Shown here: positions 1 to 9,080 of the stretch, in pieces
Position numbering within the stretch: the stretch's first letter is position 1
Layout: each line of letters begins with the position of its first letter
Origin: Astrothelium macrocarpum
Lineage: Eukaryota; Ascomycota; Dothideomycetes; Trypetheliales; Trypetheliaceae
Direction of reading: 5' to 3'
NCBI GenBank assembly: GCA_021030915.1
Contig: JAGEMR010000284.1
Location: 1 to 11,797, forward strand
Length of the DNA stretch: 11,797 nucleotides
Notes under the pieces: model-generated
Told to the model about the DNA's origin: nothing
Databases searched by the model: none
Seen by the model: the letters and a program-made list of their open reading frames with translations, nothing else
Program-made: the position numbers and the translations under genes

Positions 1-72
1 ACGCGATCGCAGACGAAGAGCTGAGAAAAGCTCACCAGATCTGGGGACTCACCAGATCTGGGGACGTGACTC
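1..72. mobile_element. probable right end of a DNA transposon truncated by the window edge
   Basis: This stretch has ordinary GC content and stops abruptly at 72, where extremely AT-rich DNA begins with a TA at 73-74. It carries two perfect 17-bp copies in tandem. The two complete transposons further right have the same design: GC-normal ends, a pair of direct repeats with a 17-bp period close to the tip, and a flanking TA. Read on the minus strand the end would start GAGTCACGTCCCC. The partner inverted repeat is not in the window, so the element would lie mostly to the left. Its identity as a Fot1/pogo-type end is inferred from architecture alone; a simple tandem duplication in unique DNA is the alternative. 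Confidence 0.45.
31..64. repeat. perfect 17-bp tandem duplication
   Basis: The unit CTCACCAGATCTGGGGA occurs at 31-47 and again at 48-64 without a mismatch. Each copy contains the palindrome CCAGATCTGG. The period equals that of the subterminal repeats inside the inverted repeats at 3156-3200 and 5329-5382, so a pair of transposase-binding sites is a reasonable interpretation. Confidence 0.9.
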
Positions 73-74
73 TA

Positions 75-902
75 ATAATTTATTATTTATTAAAAATTTG
101 ATTAATTAAAAAAATAAGAATTTGAAATATTATTGATAAAATATTAATTATTTCAGAATTCAATAATTAATAAAAAATATGAAATTCAGATTATTATACA
201 AAAATATGAAATAAATCACGTATAATGATCAATTTTATTAATATTTTTTGAATGATTTATTTTTAAAATTTTTTTTTATATAATTTTATTTTTAATTTTT
301 TTCAATTTATTTATATCATGATTGATCATTTTTTCGTATAAATAGATCATTTATTGATTAATCATTTTTTTCATACGAAATAATTGAATATTATAATCAA
401 TTTTATGAATTCGTAAAAAATATTCACGAAAATTCGTATAAATAAAATGATTATATAAACATTCTCAATAATAAAAAATTTTTCAATTATTTTTATATAT
501 TAATTCATTTTCATATAATTCACGAAAAAAAAAATAAAAATTTGAGATTATTTTTCGAAAATTTTGGATAAAAATGATTTCAGATGATTCAATTGAATTA
601 AAAAATAATAATTCCATATTTATTTGATCTCAATCAAATATACGAAATGAAAGATGCAGAATTTTCTTTTACAGCTGAAATTTATGAATTTATTCTGAAT
701 TATTCACGATCCGTGTATATATATGAATTTGTATATCAATTCATAAAAAAGCAATTCTTAAGACCTCTGGCTATCGCGATCTTTCGAGATATCAAAAAAT
801 GGAATAAAGAACGAATTAATTAGCAATTTGATCAATCAGATAGACGAGTAGCTCACCAATTAGGTAAATCGACAGCAGATCGAACAGTTAGAAGGATAAG
901 AA
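75..902. other. AT-rich stretch, no gene recognised; less decayed from about 720
   Basis: I read 75-720 on both strands for the transposase and pol motifs found elsewhere and saw none. It is rich in variants of TTCGTATAAA and GATCATTT (for example 320-380 and 430-460), some as short inverted pairs. From about 720 the base composition becomes closer to normal. The plus strand there gives a mostly open but unrecognised translation around 760-970 with one internal stop. It could be flanking sequence of the transposase remnant further right or part of another decayed element. Confidence 0.5.
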
Positions 903-926
903 GGTGGTGGAGGAGGTGGTGGAGGA
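903..926 (+). repeat. 12-bp tandem repeat, two copies
   Basis: GGTGGTGGAGGA occurs twice perfectly (903-914 and 915-926) inside the moderate-GC patch. In one frame it would encode a glycine run, but the surrounding frame closes quickly, so coding use is unsupported. Confidence 0.85.
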
Positions 927-1013
927 AGACGAGATATTCAAAATGTACGAAATTAGCTGAATTGCTCAAATTATTCGATCCAAGCGAAATTTTATAAGAT
1001 TGACATTTCTGCC

Positions 1014-1182
1014 CTAATAATTTACTAGTAAATCCAATATTTGACGATGTAATTTGGCTCACGAAGCGCACATGTTATGTTATCTAATCGGGCGAATTCA
1101 CGATTTTAACATAAATGAACGCTACATTACTCCGTTATTTCTATTCTAATAATTTATTAATAAATTCAATATTAATCAATAT
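1014..1182 (+). repeat. diverged direct repeat pair
   Basis: The segment at 1014-1050 starting CTAATAATTTACTAGTAAAT recurs at 1146-1182 as CTAATAATTTATTAATAAAT, 132 bp downstream. Most early differences are C/T or G/A transitions, as expected if RIP hit one copy harder. The core CTAATAAT also appears at 72-79 and 2943-2950. The origin is unknown. Confidence 0.55.
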
Positions 1183-1247
1183 ATTGGACATATTTCGAGT
1201 GTTTATTATATAATTTGACCATATATTCATTTTTTTATAACGTTTTT

Positions 1248-1283
1248 CATATAATCTTTCATATAACCTTCCATATAATCTTC
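1248..1283 (+). repeat. 12-bp tandem repeat, three copies
   Basis: CATATAATCTTT (1248-1259), CATATAACCTTC (1260-1271) and CATATAATCTTC (1272-1283) are followed by a partial fourth copy. Differences are C/T transitions. No function is evident; it lies just beyond the 3' end of the minus-strand transposase remnant. Confidence 0.75.
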
Positions 1284-1336
1284 CATAACGTTCGTAATCG
1301 AATCAAATCATCTGAATTATACAGCTAAGAATTCAG

Positions 1337-2381
1337 CTAATCAGAAACAGAGATATACAAATTACGAAAATGCCCTCGTATTTGATTTTTATCCTATCCA
1401 ATCTGTTCAACGCATCAAATTAAATAATTAACGAAATCAAAATTTTCCGAATCTGAATACAATTTATAATATTTCCGAATGAATATTTTGAATTAAAAAA
1501 AGAATTCTTTAATCGGATTCAAATCAGATGAATATGAAAATAAATATATTAATTTCATTTCAAATTATTTTGTAATCAAATTAATCATTTTTTTATTATA
1601 ATATATTAAAATATTATTCATTATTAATATTGAATTTGATAATGAATTATCAGAATTAAATAAAAAATATTTCGATAATAATAATTCTTCCAATCAATAT
1701 ATGAATATCTGAATTATTATTAAATTTTTATAAATCAAATAATCCAGAATTCCATTTAATATATATTAATAGGATATTATAATATTATTCATATTCGAAA
1801 AAACAATATTAAATTATTTTTGATTTTTTTAATATTCAATTATAAAAACGAAATCCAATATATCAATTTATTTTATTTTCATCAATATACATTAATTGAT
1901 TGGCCGAATATTATATCATTATGGTCATATAATTATCATAAAATTTAGCGTAATATTTTTTAATTATTCGATAATATTTTAAATCAATTTATTAATTATT
2001 ATATTCATTAATTCGAAAATAAATACGAATTTTTTTTTTATTTCAATCAATTTCAATTAATCTTCTTTTCATTAATGATGGATTCATGAATATATTATAA
2101 TATTGTCAGATTCATTCAGCCATTTCGTCAATATATATATCAGATTTTATAAGAAAATACTCTTTCAGAACCTTTATAATAACAGATATTAACGTCTGCG
2201 AAGAACCGTAATGATGAATTGGATTTAATAAATTATCATATAATTTAATATTCCTTTTAATCCTTTTTATTATATGAATAATTATATAAATAATTCGGAT
2301 AATATTATATTATAAAAGATCATTATAATTCAAAAAAATAATAATAATAATTCGTTGAAATGGAATGATATTTCGAATCAT
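1337..2381 (-). pseudogene. Tc1/mariner-type (DDE_3) transposase pseudogene, RIP-degraded
   Basis: An intact copy would encode a cut-and-paste transposase of about 345 residues. Starting from an ATG at 2381 on the minus strand, the N-terminal part reads like helix-turn-helix DNA-binding segments (MIRNIIPFQR; HIIKRIKRNIK; HHYGSSQTLI). Next comes DIYIDEMAE at about 2115-2140, a block typical of fungal DDE_3 transposases. The first catalytic Asp survives in LMYIDEN (codon 1883-1881). The second motif reads SILIMNN, with Asp changed to Asn at 1618-1616. The third reads YSSDLNPIKEFF, with the acidic residue changed to Lys at 1510-1508. There are 35 residues between the last two. The C-terminus ends NQIRGHFRNLYI before TAG at 1339-1337. 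There are many in-frame stops and one frame change between about 1720 and 1880. No inverted repeats bounding this element were found. Family assignment is from remembered motif patterns and is strong for the superfamily. Confidence 0.85.
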
Positions 2382-2486
2382 TTCGATCTCATCATCACAA
2401 AAATCAATTTCAAAATTATCAGATTAAAAAATCAAATGATCAAATTATCAAATGAACGAATTATAAATAAAAAAATAATCATCAGA

Positions 2487-2690
2487 TTTGTGTGGCCTGG
2501 CTGATCCCAAATTCCCGTATAAATTTGGTGGTGCGGAGGGTGCGGACGTGCGGGGCTGCCTGAGAGGACGCCCAACCTTCACGCGAGTGTATCCACGGGT
2601 CCGTGCAACCTACGGGTATCTGCAACACCGTTCCGCGTTGCGCACCACCACCTTCAAAATTGAACAACTCCACAATCATGGATCTGATTG
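2487..2690. other. GC-normal island with partial fold-back structure, identity unknown
   Basis: About 200 bp of high-GC DNA sits between AT-rich blocks. Open frames exist on both strands (2488-2691 plus, 2482-2679 minus) but neither translation resembles a family I know, and overlapping frames are expected in short GC-rich DNA. GGTGGTGCG at 2527-2535 is inverted at 2641-2649, with looser similarity extending outward, giving an imperfect fold-back. Two imperfect 17-bp direct repeats beginning ACGGGT lie at 2595-2611 and 2612-2628 (12 of 17 bases match). It may be a small non-autonomous element or the preserved end of a decayed one; no target-site duplication was found. Confidence 0.4.
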
Positions 2691-2789
2691 ATCAGTTAAC
2701 TATAATATCGAATTTGTAAGAATCTGATGAAGAAATTCTATCAAAAATTGAAAAAAAAAAAATCATTATTTAATGATTTGATGATATAA

Positions 2790-2981
2790 AATCGGTCAAA
2801 TAATATTAAAAAATTGTTAAGGCACCACGGCAGCACAGGTGCACAGCGACCAATCGGTACGGCCGCTACATATAACTCACCCGGAAACCTACGAATTCAT
2901 CAGAAGAATCGTGAGTATCACCTTTCTTTTAATGAGGCTCACTCTAATAATCGTAAAGATCATCACGGCGCCAATGAATAA
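2790..2981 (+). other. GC-normal patch with an unassigned open frame or short intron signals
   Basis: From 2820 to about 2975 the DNA has normal GC content. One plus-strand frame is open from 2790 to a TAA at 2979-2981, about 63 codons, including the segments TGAQRPIGTAATYNS and HLSFNEAHSNN, but it has no ATG and no recognised motif. Alternatively, GTGAGT at 2911, CTAAT at 2944 and AG at 2957-2958 would fit a 48-bp fungal-type intron. These two readings exclude each other. It may be the preserved end of an element, since a TA precedes it at 2818-2819. I do not call a gene here. Confidence 0.25.
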
Positions 2982-3155
2982 TTCAAATATATAAAAATCC
3001 GACGAAATCAATTATAATCTCATCATATTCAAAATCATTTTTTAAATTAATCTTTAATAACGTCTTTAATAGAATTTTGAATTATCAAATTATATTCATT
3101 TTTATTAATTCAATTCTTTATTAATTTATTTTAAAAATTATTTTAATTTTAAATA

Positions 3156-3200
3156 ACGTGGTGCCCAAACGAGCGGCGCGCACAAGCGAGCGGCGCGTTT
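3156..3200 (+). repeat. left terminal inverted repeat of transposon 1
   Basis: This 45-bp repeat is identical to the reverse complement of 4970-5014. It contains CGAGCGGCGCG twice, at 3170-3180 and 3187-3197 (17-bp period), probable transposase-binding subrepeats. CpA sites that RIP would normally attack are intact. Confidence 0.97.
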
Positions 3201-3265
3201 ACCCCATTAATTCGATCTTCTCACTTTAATTCGAAATATCTTTATAATAAATTATATCTATAATT

Positions 3266-4790
3266 TCAAATGAAAAAAATTTAAATTTTATTATTCAAAT
3301 TTTAAAATGAGATTAAAATTTAAAAATCAAAATTATTATAAAAATTTATAAAATTACCGAAATTATTCTATATTGATGATTTAATGAATATCATTTATAA
3401 TATAATATAATAACCAATTTATAAAAATTTTATAATATAAAAGAAATATATATTAAAAATTTTATATTTGAATTGGATTTTTAAAAATATTTATTTAAAA
3501 TCTTTTATATTCAAAATATGATGAATTAATTATTAATTTAATATAACGTGATATATATTAAATATAATTAGATTTTTAATTTTATCAAATAATATTCAAA
3601 ATTCAAAATATAATTTATATATAAATATAATTTTTTAAAAATTTTATATAAAAATTTAATATTAATTCGAAATTGGTTTTTTTTTATATTTAATATAATA
3701 ATCAAATATGATATAAATATATCTGATATATTTAATTTTGATGAAATAAATTTTATAATAAATATTATTTTTTTTATTATGATAATTATATATATAAATC
3801 AATATAAAAGATTTAAAATAATTTAATCTGATAATTGAAAATAGATTATAATAATTTAAAAAATTAATTCATAAAATTAAATGATTCCATTATTTTTAAT
3901 AATTATAAATAAAAATCATTTTATTAATTAATATAAAAATCATATAATTTCATTAAATTGAATCATTTTTTTAAATAATAATAATTAAATAATAAATAAA
4001 ATTAATTTAAAATGAATAAAATATTTTAATAAATATATAAAATTATATTTTATTAAATAATATCAGTTTTTGATTTTAAATAATTATAAAAATCATCATT
4101 TAATCGATTTTGAATTTTATTATAAAAAAAATAATATATTTATATTTTATATATTTATTCATTTATTTTATATATTTCAATTATTTGATATTGGATATTT
4201 TAATTCATTAAAAAAGATATATAAATGCCAAATTGAGGATTTTATTCGGATATATATTATATATATCATTAAGGCCGAATTCTTTTCAATTTTTATAATT
4301 ATATTTAAAAAAATTTTTATTTTAAAAAATATTCAGACATAATTCAGAAAAATAGATTTTATTTTTTATGATTTAAAAAATATGATTTTTTAATTTAATA
4401 TTAAATTATATATTCTAATATTTTTAGAATTCTTTTTGAAATTATTTTTATTATAAAAATCAAAAATATTATAAAATTCTATTAAAATAATTTTATAATT
4501 CAAATTTATTAAAAATCGAATTATATAATATTAGAATAATTCATTAATTTCAATTTTTATTAGAATTGATTAAATTTTAAAAAATATATAATAAATTATA
4601 TATTGAATAATTTTATTTAAAAAAGAAATTGTATTATTTTAAAAAATAAATGAAATATTTAATAAATATTAAAAAATCAAAAAAATCCGATTCAAATAAA
4701 AAAATTATTTATTTTTCAAAATGAATAGAATTTATTAGATTAATATAATATTATATAATTAAAAAAGAATGAAATATCTGAAAATAATAA
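3266..4790 (+). pseudogene. Fot1/pogo-type transposase pseudogene (DDE_1), RIP-degraded
   Basis: An intact copy would encode a transposase of roughly 510-540 residues, the usual Fot1/pogo size. In one frame the order is: a psq-type helix-turn-helix remnant (about 3266-3390), a CENP-B/Tc5-type DNA-binding remnant (about 3430-3640, including FELDF and IQNMMN), then the DDE_1 catalytic domain. The first motif reads DIFNFDEINF, with Asp kept at 3740-3742. The second reads QFLILNNYKNHH, with Asp changed to Asn at 4079-4081. The third reads FQLFDIGYFNSLKK, with Asp kept at 4187-4189. The spacing between the last two is 35 residues (DD35D). The longest surviving open stretch is 4070-4342, from the second motif to the end of the domain (ILKNIQT). 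A C-terminal tail rich in Lys follows to about 4790. The N-terminal half has many stops. No frameshift was seen from about 3660 to 4390, so decay there was by substitution. The exact start and stop are uncertain. Confidence 0.93.
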
Positions 4791-4969
4791 TCAGTGAATG
4801 AAAATAAAAATATATAAAAAATGATATAAATAATATGATAATATCAGATATAATATACGAATTTGTCAAAAAATTATAATTATCTCTTCTGAAAAGAATT
4901 CTGAATAATTTGGATAAATTTAAATTATTATGGTTGATGTATTAAAGAAAGTTATTGCGATGGAGCGAA

Positions 4970-5014
4970 AAACGCGCCGCTCGCTTGTGCGCGCCGCTCG
5001 TTTGGGCACCACGT
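4970..5014 (-). repeat. right terminal inverted repeat of transposon 1
   Basis: This is the exact reverse complement of 3156-3200 over 45 bp; identity ends at the inner side where ACCCC (left) meets TTCGC (right). TA follows at 5015-5016. Confidence 0.97.
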
Positions 5015-5016
5015 TA

Positions 5017-5326
5017 AATTTAATTTCAAAAATATTTAAAATCATAATATATTGAATATTTTTAAAATAAATCAATAAAAATAATTATAAAATAATAACG
5101 GTATATTTTAGATTAAAAAAAATCAATCCGTATTATGATTTGATAAAAAAATCAAAAAATCTGATGATTTTTATAAAAATCGTTTTAAAATAAAAGATTA
5201 ATTCAATATTATTTAATTATATTTCATATTTAAAAATATCATAATAATTAATCAATTTTTTTTTTATAATCATATTTATAAAAAGAAAAATATTCTATTA
5301 AATCTGATTATATTTTATTAATTATA
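5017..5326. other. AT-rich spacer between the two DNA transposons, nothing recognised
   Basis: About 310 bp separate the TA duplications of the two elements. No coding motif was recognised on either strand and no GC-normal patch is present. It is the DNA into which both elements inserted, perhaps an older retroelement, but I could not link it to the gypsy sequence on the right. Confidence 0.6.
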
Positions 5327-5328
5327 TA

Positions 5329-5382
5329 ACGTACAACACAATTGAGTTGGCCACCCAATTGGATTGGCCACTTTTCCGCATT
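5329..5382 (+). repeat. terminal inverted repeat of transposon 2 (low-coordinate end)
   Basis: It matches the reverse complement of 7135-7188 over 54 bp with one mismatch (G here, A in the other). Similarity continues a few bases inward, where the further differences are also transitions. CAATTGAGTTGGCCAC (5339-5354) and CAATTGGATTGGCCAC (5356-5371) form a direct repeat with a 17-bp period. Confidence 0.96.
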
Positions 5383-5575
5383 CTCATACGAAGAATTTAA
5401 ATAATTCAATCACAATAATATAAATTTTTTTACATTATTCAGAATTTTCTTTCTTAGATATATCTTTAATTATAGTATAGATGCGCGTATTATATCCAGA
5501 TTTATTGCAGTTATTATATTACCGTTTATCTATTTTTGATATTCTTATACGATTATCATTTTTATTTATTTTTTA

Positions 5576-7039
5576 TTATATTATCTGTTTAGACCCTTTT
5601 TGAATCTGTAAATTCTGTCCATTTTATATAAAAAGAGATTTTCCTTCTAATAAATGGATTTTTTTAATTCTCTAATGTCGGTTAAATTTTTGATTTATCA
5701 TATAAAATATTTAATTTTTTTCTTTCAAAATGGCAAATTGATATATTATTATAATTACATTATATAAAAATTAATTGATAATAAATAAAAATTTAAATGA
5801 AGAATTATTCTGATATCGTATGATTCGGTTTCTAATATATTCATTTTGAAATTATATTTTAATAGGATTATATGATGTCTTTGATTTTTAAAAAAGGGGG
5901 GATCCAAATGAATTTTTAGAGAATATAAATGTATATAATTTCATATCCAATTATGAAATTATATATTTTAAATCGTACGATATAAATTCTATTCTTCGAA
6001 AATCTTTTTAAATATTTGATTTTATCATAATAATTTGAAAATTTTTATAAAACGTTAAAAAAAAATCCTCTTTTGAAATATAAATAATATGCGTTCATAT
6101 AAAATTATCAATTATTTGACCATATACGTATTTTAATATACAAAAATAATCTATATTAAATGATTATAATTTATATGATGAATGAGAAAATATATAAAAA
6201 ATGATAATATTATTTTTTTGATAGAATAATTCAAAATCAATTGAATGATGATTTTCGTATCTATCAAAAATGAAAAAATAATATATATCTATTATATGAT
6301 TTATAATATATTAATTGAAATATTGAATTCAATCTAGATTTCGTTTATTTATTATTCAATTATTATTTAATATAATAATTATTTAATTATATAATAATGG
6401 ATTATTTTGATATTAAAATAAAAGATGATTTTTATCCATAATAATGATATATAATGGAATAATATAATTCAATATATCTATATTTTGAATTATTATTATT
6501 TATTTTTGATTATTCTATTAAATCATATGAGATTTTTCATATTTTTTAATATTGATAATAATTATTTCTGATGAGATTTGATCCATCAAAAATCCTGTCT
6601 CGTCAAAATTGTAAATATCCCCCTTTTGAATACCAAATTGGTTAATTATATATTATATAAGATTAAATCATTCATAAAATTTATCAGAATTTTTATATTG
6701 GATTCTTTGATAATCGATTCTATGATTAAAACGTGTACGTAATTCAGATTATTATTATATAAAATTAAAAATCCAATTTTTATTTATATATAACGCGTTA
6801 TGATCGCGTAATAATTGATTCATTATATCTTCAATATCATTATATCAGAAAAGAAATAATCGCGAATTTAGATTAAATATATATTATATGAATATCTATT
6901 CTTTTAATTCAATGAATTTTTAATAAGAATATTAAATATCGTGTTATGAAAATTTTTCGTATTTTCGATTTTGAAATATCGTACGAGGAATTTTATAAAT
7001 AATTATTACACAACGAATATTTAATTTAGGATTCTTTTG
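5576..7039 (-). pseudogene. Fot1/pogo-type transposase pseudogene (DDE_1), partly preserved
   Basis: The recognisable sequence starts near 7039 with QKNPKLNIR, a psq-type helix-turn-helix remnant. It continues through a CENP-B/Tc5-type binding domain (about 6850-6660: DIEDIMNQLLRDHN, KNWIFNF, SELRTRFNHRIDYQRIQ). The catalytic domain begins with FGIQKGDIYNFDETGF, in which the first Asp (6604-6602) and its motif are unaltered. The second motif reads FDRYENHHSIDFEL, with Asp kept at 6265-6263. In the third, Asp has become Asn (6157-6155) within SFNIDYF. The spacing is 35 residues (DD35D). The C-terminal tail (KEDFFLTFYKNF; NGQNLQIQKGSKQII) runs to TAA at 5578-5576. Many in-frame stops and an apparent small indel near 6840 make it non-functional. 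The true start was probably slightly upstream of 7039. Confidence 0.93.
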
Positions 7040-7134
7040 AAACGTCTGAAATATAAAAACAAGATCATTTTCTTTTCAGACTTGAATTATAATAGAATGT
7101 GGGAAAAAAATGGATTTAAATTGAGTTATACGAA

Positions 7135-7188
7135 AATGCGGAAAAGTGGCCAATCCAATTGGGTGGCCAATTCAATTGTGTTGTACGT
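7135..7188 (-). repeat. terminal inverted repeat of transposon 2 (high-coordinate end)
   Basis: It pairs with 5329-5382 (53 of 54 bases). The single difference, at base 18 from the tip, is a G/A transition that makes the inner and outer halves slightly more alike. TA follows at 7189-7190. Confidence 0.96.
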
Positions 7189-7190
7189 TA

Positions 7191-7850
7191 ATAGAAATTG
7201 GAAATCAAATAATTAATAATATATTTCAAAATTTTGATATATTTAAAAGAAAAATTATTAAAATATTCAGAATATTTAATTAATAAATAATTATTGAATA
7301 AATAATTCTAAATATCAAATAAAAGATTTTAATAATAGATTATATAATTAGATTCTAGAAATATATTTAATAAATTGAATAGAATAATAAAATATTCTAT
7401 TTTATATTTTATAAAAAATTCAAAAATAATATTAAAAATGAATTAATATATTATATAGATATCATAAATATTCTATCGTAATTAATAAAAATAATGATTG
7501 AATTAAATGACAAATTATATATAAAAATTTAAAAAAAAAAAAAAAAACAAAAATTAATCATTAAATAAAAAAATTCACGAATTCAGAATAACGATTATAA
7601 TAATTTAATAAATTTTAATTTTATTAAAAAAGAAAAAAAGAAGAAGAATATTCATTTAAAAAAAGAATTTAAAAATAAAAAATATTATTTTTATAAAAAA
7701 GAAAAATATTTTATAAAAAATTATCAATTCAAATTCAATATAATATAACGAAAAATTGTAATTATAAAAAAAAAGATTAATATGATTTTAATAAATTATT
7801 CGAATGAAAAAATTTTAATCGAAAAAATTATTTAAAAAATATCCGATAAA
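7191..7850. other. AT-rich leader of the gypsy remnant, no motif recognised
   Basis: This 660-bp stretch is almost pure A and T, with an uninterrupted A run near 7530-7546 and a purine-rich block near 7626-7650. It occupies the place of the 5' LTR, leader and N-terminal gag but nothing in it confirms these. A decayed LTR would need its partner for recognition, and that partner is outside the window. Confidence 0.4.
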
Positions 7851-9080
7851 AAAAATGAATAATAATTCAATCAATAAAATAATAATAAAAAAAATAATCT
7901 ATTTCTGATATCAGAAAATTTATAAATAATTTGTGAAAAAATATAAAAATATATTATATGAATAAATTAATAAATAAATTAAATTATATAAAAATAGCCA
8001 ATAATCGAATTCATATTCCAATAATATATCAGAAAAATATTAAAATAATCTAATCATGAAAATTATTTTATAATCAGATTATATATAATCTTTAATTATT
8101 CAATATATATTATTATAATATAAATTTTTAAAAAATAATTCAGAATTTTAATAAAATTATTATCAGAAAATTTTGAAATATAAAAGAATATTTTATATAA
8201 TATAATTAATCCGAATTATAAATGATTAATTTTATCAGAAGAATATCAAAATCAGAAATATCTGTTATCAGAATATCAGAAATATCAAAAAATAAAAAAA
8301 AAATATTTGACGAAATAATATCATCAATATATAAAATTCATAATATTTTAAATATTAAAAAATATAATAATAATAATATTATAATAAGAATTATAAAAGA
8401 TATATATATGATCAATAATAAAAAGATATATTTATAAATAAAGAAATAAAAAAAATTATATCTATAAATACATCATTATTCAAAAAAAATACGGAATATT
8501 TTCAAATAAATTTATCAATATAATCTATTTATGATTATTAGATTAGGAATTATTTTCAAAAATAATTAATTATAAATAAAGAATATTTAAATTATAAAAA
8601 AATATAATATTATTAATATAAAAACGAAAATTATAAAATTTATATAATAAAAAAATTAAAATAATATAAATAATAATTTTGAAAAAATTATAATCTTATT
8701 AATAATTTTATTTATTGAAAATAAAAAGGGAAATATATATTGATCAATGAATGATTCTATAAAAATAGAAAGAATTATTCATATTATAACGATTATGAAA
8801 TAATATAATATTCATTCATATTTATTAAATAAATTATGATAAAAATATATTCATTATAAAAAAAAGATCTAAATTCTATATACAGAATACGTATATAAAT
8901 CTAAATATTATTCAGATATTTAATTATTTATTATATATTATAATAATATTGAAAAAAAAAAAGAAAAATTAAAATATTAATTAATTCAGAAATAAATGGG
9001 AATTTTATATTTAAAATATTTTAAAATTTATTGAATTTATTAATCAAATCAAAAAATTGAAAATATATAATATGTATAAT
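7851..9080 (+). pseudogene. gag: probable gag remnant of the gypsy element
   Basis: The location directly upstream of protease and the A-rich, Lys/Asn-rich translation fit gag. Around 7900-8020 a plus-strand frame reads DIRKFINNL, then NKLINKLNYIKIANNRIH, which resembles the capsid pattern of fungal Ty3/gypsy gag (a short helix, a Leu-rich helix and a 'Leu-x-x-Leu-lys-x-gly-asn' step). The open stretch 8222-8437 lies within this region but its sequence alone is not diagnostic. No clear CCHC zinc knuckle survives; a Tyr-x-x-Tyr pair near 9065-9080 is in the right place, but the downstream residues do not fit. The assignment rests mainly on position. Confidence 0.5.

Larger units (their letters stand above)
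3156..5014 (+). mobile_element. Fot1/pogo-type DNA transposon 1, complete but RIP-degraded
   Basis: The element is 1,859 bp, bounded by perfect 45-bp terminal inverted repeats and flanked by TA on both sides (3154-3155 and 5015-5016), the target duplication of the Tc1/mariner/pogo superfamily. The ends start ACGTGGTGCCCAAACG. The interior holds one transposase remnant on the plus strand. The size and gene position fit Fot1-like elements of ascomycetes. The inverted repeats are GC-rich and identical to each other, while the body has lost nearly all GC. The ends could still be recognised in trans by a related active transposase; the element cannot make its own. Confidence 0.95.
5329..7188 (-). 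mobile_element. Fot1/pogo-type DNA transposon 2, complete, RIP-degraded
   Basis: The element is 1,860 bp with 54-bp terminal inverted repeats and TA on both sides (5327-5328 and 7189-7190). The ends begin ACGTACAACACAATTG, unrelated to those of transposon 1 beyond ACGT. It carries one transposase remnant on the minus strand, opposite to transposon 1. Its interior keeps more G and C and more conserved residues than transposon 1, so it is either a younger insertion or less heavily mutated. Confidence 0.95.

Noticed and set aside
31..64. CRISPR-like repeats
   Set aside because: There are only two adjacent copies with no spacer, in a eukaryotic transposon setting.
853..1071. 72-codon minus-strand open frame, Leu/His-rich
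   Set aside because: The Leu/His run comes from the 12-bp GGTGGTGGAGGA repeat read backwards; no motif, start signal or neighbour supports a gene.
720..1140. tRNA or SINE in the moderate-GC patch
   Set aside because: No A-box/B-box pair or cloverleaf could be drawn on either strand.
3371..3385. TATATTGATGATTTA read as a YIDDL reverse-transcriptase motif
   Set aside because: It lies inside the N-terminal DNA-binding region of transposon 1, out of frame with its transposase, and has no RT context.
4070..4342. 90-codon plus-strand open frame as a stand-alone Tyr/Ile/Phe-rich membrane protein
   Set aside because: It begins mid-domain at a TTG and aligns in order with the second half of the DDE_1 transposase domain; hydrophobicity is a product of C-to-T change.
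8222..8437. 71-codon open frame as an independent gene
   Set aside because: It lies in the gag region of the gypsy remnant, is almost wholly Ile/Lys/Asn, and its openness is explained by composition.
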